From the NCBI GenBank assembly GCA_003567075.1, contig PXAU01000394.1, positions 1-28,862 of the forward strand: a stretch of 28,862 bases of DNA, in the 5' to 3' direction. Below the pieces are notes generated by a model that saw nothing but the letters and a program-made list of their open reading frames with translations, had not been told where the DNA came from and ran no database searches. The DNA comes from Trueperaceae bacterium. Its GTDB lineage: Bacteria > Deinococcota > Deinococci > Deinococcales > Trueperaceae. A program made the translations under genes and the position numbers. Of the stretch, positions 14,709 to 20,746 are shown piece by piece (within the stretch, counting starts at the first letter, position 1; each line of letters begins with the position of its first letter).

Positions 14709-14717
14709 AGCCTACCA
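14709..14717 (-). promoter_or_regulatory. Extended -10 promoter, probably leaderless (DUF1028)
   Basis: Minus strand TGG-TAGGCT, six bases before the ATG at 14702. Thirty-one bases separate it from the opposing box of the hydrolase gene. Confidence 0.6.
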
Positions 14718-14748
14718 AGCGCCGGCGGCGAGACGCCGGCGGCATCCG

Positions 14749-14757
14749 TGGTTCAAT
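14749..14757 (+). promoter_or_regulatory. Possible extended -10 promoter (alpha/beta hydrolase)
   Basis: TGG-TTCAAT ends seven bases before GTG at 14765. The second hexamer base is T instead of A, so this is a weaker match. It would also contain part of the ATG at 14756, arguing for the GTG start. Confidence 0.4.
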
Positions 14758-14764
14758 GGTCATC

Positions 14765-15802
14765 GTGCCGTTCCGCATCAAGGTGTCGCTGTGGCTCCTG
14801 GCCGTGCTGATCGCCATTCCCGTGCTCGGTCCCTTCCTGGTCCGCATTCCGCCCCTGCAGGGTGTCAGCGACGCTGCGGCGCTGGCCGGGCCCGAGTCGC
14901 TCTTCGTGGAGGTCGAGGGGCTTGCCCTGCACGTCGAGACGTGGCCGCCCGCCGTGCCGCCGGAGGCAGCTTCCGGGATCGTCGGCGAAGGCGGCGTAGG
15001 CGCGCTCATGCTCCACGGTTTCGGCAGTCAGACGCGCACCTGGCGGCACCTGGGCGAGGCGCTCGCCGGCAACGGTGGGCCACTCCCGCTGGCGTTGGCC
15101 TTCGACCGCCCCGCCTTCGGGCTCACCGAGCGCCCCGCCGCGCGTTCCTGGGGCCGCGGCCCGAACCCCTACGGGCCCGAGGCCCAGGTGGCGTACACGC
15201 TGGGGCTGATGGACGCCTATGGGCTCGAACGGGCGCTGCTGGTGGGCCACTCGGCGGGCGGTTCGTTGGCCCTGCAGGTCGCGCTGGCGGCACCCGAACG
15301 CGTGGCCGCCCTGGTGCTGATCAGCCCGGCGGTCTACGAGGGCGGCGGCGCTCCGGCCTGGACCCGACCCCTGCTCGCGACGCCGCAGCTGAACCGGATT
15401 GGCCCACTGCTCATGCGGCAACTCGGCGGCCAGCCGGGCGACGACTTCCTGCGCGCGGCCTACTTCGATCCCGACGCGCTCGACCCGCTCGACGAGGCCG
15501 CCTATCGGCGCGCCCTGCGAGCGGAAGGCTGGGACCGGGCTCTGTGGGAGCTGGTGAAGGCCAGCCGCGAAGCCGACCTGGAGGCGTTCCTGCCCCAGCT
15601 GGCCCAGCCTGCGCTGGTTCTCAGCGGTAGCGACGACGCCATCGTGCCCGCGGAACAGAGCCAGCGCCTCGCGCGCGAGCTACCGGCCGCGAGGTACCAC
15701 GGCATCGACGCCTGCGGACACGTGGCGCACGAAGAGTGCGCCCCGGCAACGGTGGCGGCGGTGGTTGCCTGGCTGAACGATGCCGCGCTGCTGCTAGACT
15801 GA
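14765..15802 (+). CDS. Membrane-anchored alpha/beta hydrolase
   Basis: 345 aa from GTG at 14765; an in-frame ATG at 14756 is the alternative and adds three residues. A hydrophobic segment at about 8-26 is a signal anchor that would place the domain outside the membrane. Hydrolase features are LMLHGFGSQTRTW (oxyanion loop), the nucleophile elbow GHSAGG with Ser163, SGSDDAIVP with probable Asp291, and GHVAHEE with His319. All three members of the triad are present. The substrate cannot be told; esterase, lipase-like or haloperoxidase-type activity are all compatible. The next gene begins four bases after its stop, and that gene's probable -10 box lies inside this gene's last codons. Confidence 0.8.
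   Translation: MPFRIKVSLWLLAVLIAIPVLGPFLVRIPPLQGVSDAAALAGPESLFVEVEGLALHVETWPPAVPPEAASGIVGEGGVGALMLHGFGSQTRTWRHLGEALAGNGGPLPLALAFDRPAFGLTERPAARSWGRGPNPYGPEAQVAYTLGLMDAYGLERALLVGHSAGGSLALQVALAAPERVAALVLISPAVYEGGGAPAWTRPLLATPQLNRIGPLLMRQLGGQPGDDFLRAAYFDPDALDPLDEAAYRRALRAEGWDRALWELVKASREADLEAFLPQLAQPALVLSGSDDAIVPAEQSQRLARELPAARYHGIDACGHVAHEECAPATVAAVVAWLNDAALLLD
15792..15800 (+). promoter_or_regulatory. Extended -10 promoter inside upstream gene end (phosphoesterase)
   Basis: TGC-TAGACT followed by GACGCG and ATG at 15807. The hexamer spans the final codons of the hydrolase gene, so the phosphoesterase may be made both by read-through and from its own leaderless mRNA. Confidence 0.55.
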
Positions 15803-15806
15803 CGCG

Positions 15807-16541
15807 ATGCAGATCGGGATCATCTCCGACGTTCACGCCAACGTGCTGGCGCTGGAAGCCGCGCTCGCTGACCTGCAGCGAGCCGGTGCCACCACCGTCG
15901 TGTGTCTCGGGGACCTGGTCGGTTACGGGCCAGCGCCGAACGAGACGATCGACCTGCTGCGCAGCGCCAAGGTGCTGTGCACGCTCGGCGAGGCCGACGA
16001 GCGCATCGCCTACGGCTTCGCCACGCGCGCCACGCGGGCCGGCGTGGCCGACCAGACCATCGAGTGGACACGGACCGTGATCGAACCGCGCCACGTCGAG
16101 TGGCTGCGTGAGCTCCCCGTGCAGCGCCGGCTCGACACGCCTGCCGGGCGCCTACGCTGGTTCCACGGGAGCGCCGAAGATCCGGCCGACCGCCTCAACC
16201 TGCAGCAGGACCCCATCACGCTCACCGCCCTGCTCAAGCGCCACCGCTGCAGCATCCTCAGTTGCGGCGGCTCGCACGTGCCGTACTTCCGCAAGGTCGC
16301 GAGCGCCGGCTGGGTGATCAACCCCGGCTCGGTCGGCCTGTCGCTCAACGGCGAGCCAGGTGCCGACTACGCCTTGGTCCGCATCGGCGAAGACGGGGTC
16401 GAGGTACGCATGGACAAGGTCGAGTACGACGTGGCGGCGGTCGCCTTCGACATCGTCGCCTGGGGCCTCCCCAGCGTCATCGCCGAGGCCGTCCAGCGCG
16501 GGCGCATGCCCGAGGGTGGCGTCGGCGACCGCAAGGCCTGA
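15807..16541 (+). CDS. Metallophosphoesterase-family protein with eroded metal site
   Basis: 244 aa. The calcineurin-like fold of the YfcE/MJ0936 type is clear: SDVHAN (Asp8, His10), GDLVGYGPAPNE (Asp36), a helical cap with IEWTR, and HGSAEDP (His120). Two hallmark motifs are changed: GNHD reads G61-E-A-D64, replacing the metal-binding Asn and the general-acid His, and GHTH reads G154-G-S-H157, losing one metal-binding His. Metal site 1 (Asp8, His10, Asp36, His157) could still form; site 2 looks damaged. It may be a mononuclear enzyme, a ligand-binding protein or an inactive relative. It is cytosolic with no signal peptide. The start is fixed by TAGACT six bases upstream and by the immediate beta strand. 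Confidence 0.75.
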   Translation: MQIGIISDVHANVLALEAALADLQRAGATTVVCLGDLVGYGPAPNETIDLLRSAKVLCTLGEADERIAYGFATRATRAGVADQTIEWTRTVIEPRHVEWLRELPVQRRLDTPAGRLRWFHGSAEDPADRLNLQQDPITLTALLKRHRCSILSCGGSHVPYFRKVASAGWVINPGSVGLSLNGEPGADYALVRIGEDGVEVRMDKVEYDVAAVAFDIVAWGLPSVIAEAVQRGRMPEGGVGDRKA

Positions 16542-16626
16542 GCGACGCGCGCCGCGCCCGAGGCTCGGTGGCGCCCAGGCCGAGGCAGCGCCCGGAGCCA
16601 AGCCGCGCCTGGCGCCGAGGCAGCCC

Positions 16627-17778
16627 TCACACGAGCTCCAACGCCAGCGCCAACGCCTCGCCCCCACCGATGCAGATGCTGGCCACCCCACGGCGCCCGC
16701 CGGTGCGGCGCAGCACGTTCAGGAGGGTCACCACGATCCGCGCGCCCGAGGCGCCGATCGGGTGGCCGAGCGCCACCGCGCCGCCGAAGACGTTGACGCG
16801 TTCGGCAGGGAGGTCGAAGGCCGCCATCGCCGCCATCGCCACCACCGCGAAGGCCTCGTTGACCTCGAAGGCATCGACCTCGTCAGGGCGCCAACCGACG
16901 CGCTCGAAGAGCGAGCGCATGGCGCCGACCGGGGCGACCGCGAAGTCGGCCGGCGCCTGCGCGTGGACGCTCCAGCCCACGAGTCGCGCCTCGATCGGTT
17001 CACCCCGTTCGCGGGCGGCGGCCTCGTCGGCCAGCACGAGCGCGGCGGCCCCGTCGTTGATGGTGCTGGCGTTGGCGGCCGTGATGGTGCCCTCGGCCAG
17101 GAACGCGGGCCGCAGGCGCGGCAGCTTGGCGAAGTCGACGAGCGCGGGACCCTCGTCGACCGCGATAGGCAAGCCCTTGTTGACGATCTCGGCCGCGAAG
17201 CTGCCGTCCTCGCTCGCCCGCAGCGCGCGCTCGTACGAGCGCACCGCGTAGGCGTCCTGGTCGTCGCGGCCCACACCGAGCTCGGTCGCGCTGTCCTCGG
17301 CGCAGGCCCCCATGTGGCGCCCGTCGTAGGCGTCCACCAGACCGTCGAAGAGGACGGCGTCGAGCGCCTGCACGTGCCCCAGACGCAGGCCGCGGCGGGC
17401 GCCGGGCAGCACGAAGGGCGCGTTGCTCATCGACTCCATCCCACCCACCACGACGTGCCGCGCGTCCCCCGCGAGCACCGCCCTGGCGCCCTGGATCAGG
17501 GCTTCCAGGCCACTCCCGCACATCTTGTTGATCGTCACGGCGGGCACCGTGTCGAGCAGGCCCGCGGCGCGCGCCGCCTGGCGCGCGGGCGCCTGACCCA
17601 CGCCGGCGGTGAGCACCTGGCCGAGCAGGACCAGGTCGATGTCGGTCCGCGTCAACTGGGCGCGGGCCAGCGCGCCGGCCAGCGCCACGGCGCCGAGTTG
17701 GGTCGCCTTGACCTGTGACAGTCCACCCAGGAACGCTCCGATCGGGGTGCGCGCACTGCTCAGGATCACGACCGCCAT
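16627..17778 (-). CDS. Acetyl-CoA acetyltransferase / 3-ketoacyl-CoA thiolase
   Basis: 383 aa, a normal length for thiolase. The acyl-accepting Cys87 is in NKMCGSGLEA, the catalytic His339 in GHPIGASGAR, and Cys369 in SICIGGGEALAL. MESMSNAPF and the substrate loop are also present. It catalyses CoA-dependent cleavage of 3-ketoacyl-CoA or the reverse condensation of two acetyl-CoA, and so completes a pathway with the dehydrogenase and hydratase encoded at 11996-13745. The start is secure: GGAGG at 17785-17789 is six bases upstream of ATG. Between that site and a possible TACCGT -10 box at 17870-17875 lie three tandem hairpin repeats, so this gene has a structured leader, unlike most of its neighbours. 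Confidence 0.9.
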   Translation of the reverse strand: MAVVILSSARTPIGAFLGGLSQVKATQLGAVALAGALARAQLTRTDIDLVLLGQVLTAGVGQAPARQAARAAGLLDTVPAVTINKMCGSGLEALIQGARAVLAGDARHVVVGGMESMSNAPFVLPGARRGLRLGHVQALDAVLFDGLVDAYDGRHMGACAEDSATELGVGRDDQDAYAVRSYERALRASEDGSFAAEIVNKGLPIAVDEGPALVDFAKLPRLRPAFLAEGTITAANASTINDGAAALVLADEAAARERGEPIEARLVGWSVHAQAPADFAVAPVGAMRSLFERVGWRPDEVDAFEVNEAFAVVAMAAMAAFDLPAERVNVFGGAVALGHPIGASGARIVVTLLNVLRRTGGRRGVASICIGGGEALALALELV

Positions 17779-17793
17779 GCTTCGCCTCCGGTC

Positions 17794-17856
17794 GCGCGGC
17801 AGGGCCGCGCCGTTGCGCGGCAGGGCCGCGGCATTGCGCGGCAGGGCCGCGGCTGC
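17794..17856. repeat. Three tandem 21-bp hairpin repeats in thiolase leader
   Basis: Units begin at 17794, 17815 and 17836 with a 21-bp period. Each contains CGCGGCAGGGCCGCG, a 6-bp stem with a 3-nt loop; the linker between stems is 5-6 bases (for example CCGTT, GCATT). The array ends five bases from the thiolase ribosome binding site. It shares the GGCCCTGC core with the repeat at 174-256. Confidence 0.9.
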
Positions 17857-17869
17857 GGTGTCGTGCGCT

Positions 17870-17875
17870 ACGGTA
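17870..17875 (-). promoter_or_regulatory. Possible -10 box for thiolase
   Basis: Minus strand TACCGT about 90 bases before the thiolase ATG. If used, the transcript would include all three hairpin repeats in its 5' leader. The TG element directly abuts the hexamer without the usual intervening base, so the match is imperfect. Confidence 0.3.
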
Positions 17876-17903
17876 CACCCGCGCCGCTCCGCTGCGAGCG
17901 CAC

Positions 17904-17918
17904 CCGGCCCCCGGCCGG
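17904..17918. terminator. Hairpin between stalk-domain gene and thiolase promoter
   Basis: CCGGCC-CCC-GGCCGG, a perfect 6-bp stem with a 3-nt loop, about 40 bases after the stop of the leftward gene that ends at 17957. No T-tract follows on the minus strand. Confidence 0.35.
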
Positions 17919-17956
17919 CGGTGCAACGTCAACGGTGCAGGCTGCGCGGTCCAGCG

Positions 17957-18949
17957 TCAACGTCGCAGGGTGAGCGTCCCGCTGGCGCCGGCCCAGCGCA
18001 GGGTGAGCGGGCGCCGCAAGTCGACGTCGTTGGGCAGGAAGGCCACCGCCGCCACCGGCGCACCGGGTCGGACGGCGGCGGGGTCGCCATCGAGCACCTG
18101 CACGTCGAGCGGCGCGCGGAGCAGGTGCTCGCGGCCGTCCTGCCGCACGTAGAGGGCCGGATCCCAGGCCGATGGACCCAGGCTGCTGACCACCAGGAAC
18201 AACGCCTTGACACCGGTGAACTCGCGCAGCTGCGCATCCAGAGCGACCTGTTGTTCCGGGAAGGCCAGCGCCAACATGCCCAGGTCCACCGCCAGCAAGC
18301 TCACCGCGTGCGCGCCGACGGGCGAGGCCGCGTACAGGCGCAGTGCCGGCACGGCCGGCGCCAACTCGAGCACCTCCGCCGCCGCGGCCGCCTGCGGCGC
18401 CGGCGCCGCAGGGAACGACAAGGGCCGGCTCCGGCCGTCCGGCAACACCGCCTCGTCACCGACCAGACGCACCCCCAGCACGCCGAGCAGGTCCTCGGGG
18501 AGGTACCAGGCATCGCCCGCACGCAGGGGCGGCGCGAAGGCTGCCACCTCGGTCGCCTGGCGCGCACCTCGCGCCTGCCACAGCGCGTCGGGCGCGCCGG
18601 CGAACACGGTCAGTACGCCCGTCTCGACCCGCAGCGTCAAGCCTTCGGCCGTGCTGACGAGCGGCGCGCCGAGGGCAAGGGCCAGGTCGCCTGCGGAGAC
18701 GAAGCGGAACGGTCCCTGCGAGCGGGCCGCCAAGGGCCGTGAAGGCTCGCCCACCTCGGCCGGCGGGGCCGCACGCGTGGACGGCCCGAGCGCCAACAAC
18801 GCCACCAGGCTCGCGAGCCACACCGCACGCAGCGCCGCGGCGCACGAACGCGCAATCCCCGGCATCGGGCGCCGCGCCTCGGCGCGTCTGCGGCGAGGAC
18901 CACCACGCCACGGGCGCAGGCTGGATCGAGGTCCACCGTCGACCGGCAC
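17957..18949 (-). CDS. Secreted protein with copper-amine-oxidase-like stalk domain
   Basis: 330 aa from GTG at 18949, or 302 aa from ATG at 18865. A hydrophobic signal sequence (ALRAVWLASLVALLALG, then TRAAPP) follows an Arg-rich N-terminus, so the protein is exported. The next 110 residues (FRFVSAGDLALALGAPL, then GDAWYLPEDLLGVLGVRL) match the repeat called copper amine oxidase N-terminal or stalk domain, common in secreted Firmicutes and Deinococcus proteins and usually not copper-binding. The C-terminal half, beta-rich, is unrecognised. GTG at 18949 is supported by TGG-TACCGT six bases upstream but gives an unusually long n-region of more than 40 residues; ATG at 18865 gives a more typical signal peptide. 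Confidence 0.65.
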   Translation of the reverse strand: MPVDGGPRSSLRPWRGGPRRRRAEARRPMPGIARSCAAALRAVWLASLVALLALGPSTRAAPPAEVGEPSRPLAARSQGPFRFVSAGDLALALGAPLVSTAEGLTLRVETGVLTVFAGAPDALWQARGARQATEVAAFAPPLRAGDAWYLPEDLLGVLGVRLVGDEAVLPDGRSRPLSFPAAPAPQAAAAAEVLELAPAVPALRLYAASPVGAHAVSLLAVDLGMLALAFPEQQVALDAQLREFTGVKALFLVVSSLGPSAWDPALYVRQDGREHLLRAPLDVQVLDGDPAAVRPGAPVAAVAFLPNDVDLRRPLTLRWAGASGTLTLRR

Positions 18950-18955
18950 GAGGCG

Positions 18956-18964
18956 ACGGTACCA
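18956..18964 (-). promoter_or_regulatory. Extended -10 promoter, probably leaderless (stalk-domain protein)
   Basis: Minus strand TGG-TACCGT ending six bases before GTG at 18949. It lies back to back with the hflX box at 18977-18985, only 12 bases apart. Confidence 0.5.
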
Positions 18965-18976
18965 CGCCGGAGCGCG

Positions 18977-18985
18977 TGCTAGCCT
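18977..18985 (+). promoter_or_regulatory. Extended -10 promoter of hflX transcript
   Basis: TGC-TAGCCT ends seven bases before a GTG at 18993. A transcript from here would begin near that GTG and carry a leader of roughly 50 bases before the hflX ribosome binding site. Confidence 0.5.
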
Positions 18986-18992
18986 AGCGTCG

Positions 18993-19016
18993 GTGACGGC
19001 TTCTGCGGCCCCTTGA
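18993..19016 (+). CDS. Possible 7-codon leaderless mini-ORF upstream of hflX
   Basis: GTG at 18993 opens a reading frame for V-T-A-S-A-A-P and stops with TGA at 19014-19016. The GTG sits at the leaderless spacing (seven bases) from the extended -10 box. The stop precedes the hflX ribosome binding site (19037-19042) by 20 bases. It may be a leader peptide, or the box may simply drive an untranslated leader. No conservation data are available from one sequence. Confidence 0.25.
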   Translation: MTASAAP

Positions 19017-19048
19017 CAGGGCCACGGCAAGCCGGAAAGGAGCACCCC

Positions 19049-20746
19049 ATCGAGAAGGTCCACGGTCAGCTCGCCGGTCTGAAGCCCGCACAGGTCAAGC
19101 GTCTCTCCAACCTCTACCGCCGACGCGTCGCACCGCATCAGGCCGTCTCGCGCGAGCTGGCGCGCTCGATGGCGGAGCTCGCGCTGGAACTCGGGCGACC
19201 GGTCACGGTGCTGCTGGACCGGCGCGGTCGGGTGGTCACGGTGGCGGCAGGCGATGCCGAACACTGCCCCTTGCCGCCCTCGAGCGGCGAGGCCGAGGCG
19301 CGCTTGGCCGGCGTGCGGCTCGTGCACGTGCACGTGAAACCCGGCGGCCTGTCGCGCGCGGACCTCACCAGCCTCTTCCTCAACCGCCTCGACGTGATGC
19401 TGGCAATCGACGCCCGTCCCGGCGGGAACGGTCCGCCCGAGCTGGGCGCGGTGCACCTGGCCACGGTGGCGCCGCCGACCGCCGACGAGGAGGACTGGCT
19501 GATCGACGCGCCGACCGACCTCGCGACGGTCGAAGGGGCGGACGTGCTGGAGCGCGTGCGCGCACTGGAGGAGGAGCTCGCCCGGGCCTATCGCGCCCGC
19601 GACGTGCGACGCGGCAGCGAGGAGCGGGCCGTGCTGGTCGGTATCGACACGGGCGAGGGCACGCTGGAGGCACAGGCACGGCTTGAAGAACTGGCCGAAC
19701 TGCTGCGCAGCGCAGGCGGCGTGGTGGCGTTCCAGACGCTGCAAGCGCGTGACGCGCCCGACGCGCGCACGCTCGTGGGCCGCGGCAAGCTGCGCGAGGT
19801 CGTGTCGGTGGCGTACCACGAGAACGCCGACCTGCTCGTGTTCGATCGCGAGCTCTCGCCCGCCCAGGCGCGCGAGATCGAGAAGGCCACGAAACTGAAG
19901 GTGCTCGATCGCACCCAGGCGATCCTCGACATCTTCGCGCAGAACGCGCGCGGGCGCGAGGCGAAGGTGCAAGTCGAGCTGGCCCAGCTGCAGTACCAAC
20001 TGCCGCGCCTCACCGGCCGCGGCACGGCCATGTCGCGCCTGGGCGGTGGCATCGGCACGCGCGGACCGGGCGAGACGAAGCTCGAGGTCGACCGGCGCCG
20101 CATCCGCGAACGGCTGCTGGCGCTCGAACGCGACGTCGACGCGATCAGCCGGCGCCGCAGCGAGGGCCGCAAGGGCCGCACCCAGGGACCAACGCCGGTG
20201 ATCGCGCTGGTGGGGTACACCAACGCCGGCAAGTCGACGCTGTTCAACGCGCTGGCGAAGTCCAGCGTGCTGTCGAAGGACGCGCTGTTCGCGACGCTCC
20301 GACCGACGACGCGTGAGGGTTGGCTGCCCGAACGCGGCGAGTGGGGCGCGCCGGCGCTGTTCACCGACACGGTGGGCTTCATCCGTGACCTCCCGAGCGA
20401 GCTGGTCAACGCCTTCCGCGCCACCCTCGAGGAGCTGCACGACGCCGACCTGCTACTGCACGTGGTCGACGCGGCCGCGCCGGGGGCACCCGACCGTGTT
20501 GAGGCGGTCGACCGCATCCTGGACGAGCTCGAGCTGCGGGTGCCGCGCTTGGTGGTGCTCAACAAGGCCGACGTCGCCGACGACGTGGTGACGCGCGACC
20601 TGTCGACCCGCTACGGAGCTGCGGTCGCCGTTTCGGCCCGCACGGGCTCGGGCCTCGCCGAGCTCAGGGCGCAGCTCGCCCAGGTGCTCGCGGCGGTGCC
20701 GACGCCCGTCCGCGAGGAGGGAATGGGCGTCCATGCACGTGCGTGA
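19049..20746 (+). CDS. hflX: GTPase HflX (probable AUC start)
   Basis: 565 aa from 19049. After a long N-terminal extension of the type seen in Deinococcota and Clostridia (EKVHGQLAGLKPAQ, then LYRRRV), the HflX domain shows RGTAMSRLGGGIGTRGPGE and the G domain has G1 GYTNAGKST (389-397), G3 DTVGF (440-444) and G4 NKAD (505-508). HflX binds GTP and splits or rescues stalled ribosomes. The start is unusual: AAGGAG at 19037-19042 is six bases before ATC at 19049, exactly where homologues begin with Met. A TTG at 19013 in the same frame has no ribosome binding site and would add 12 residues outside the family alignment. AUC is therefore preferred. The end overlaps ubiD by 14 bases. Confidence 0.85.
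   Translation: MEKVHGQLAGLKPAQVKRLSNLYRRRVAPHQAVSRELARSMAELALELGRPVTVLLDRRGRVVTVAAGDAEHCPLPPSSGEAEARLAGVRLVHVHVKPGGLSRADLTSLFLNRLDVMLAIDARPGGNGPPELGAVHLATVAPPTADEEDWLIDAPTDLATVEGADVLERVRALEEELARAYRARDVRRGSEERAVLVGIDTGEGTLEAQARLEELAELLRSAGGVVAFQTLQARDAPDARTLVGRGKLREVVSVAYHENADLLVFDRELSPAQAREIEKATKLKVLDRTQAILDIFAQNARGREAKVQVELAQLQYQLPRLTGRGTAMSRLGGGIGTRGPGETKLEVDRRRIRERLLALERDVDAISRRRSEGRKGRTQGPTPVIALVGYTNAGKSTLFNALAKSSVLSKDALFATLRPTTREGWLPERGEWGAPALFTDTVGFIRDLPSELVNAFRATLEELHDADLLLHVVDAAAPGAPDRVEAVDRILDELELRVPRLVVLNKADVADDVVTRDLSTRYGAAVAVSARTGSGLAELRAQLAQVLAAVPTPVREEGMGVHARA

Noticed and set aside
14749..14760. tRNA T-arm-like GGTTCAA
   Set aside because: No matching stem on either side and no acceptor or anticodon arms; it fits better as a promoter element.
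17957..20440. Very long minus-strand open frame across hflX
   Set aside because: Only the part from 18949 downward has a signal peptide and stalk-domain pattern. The rest is the antisense shadow of hflX, typical of high-GC DNA.
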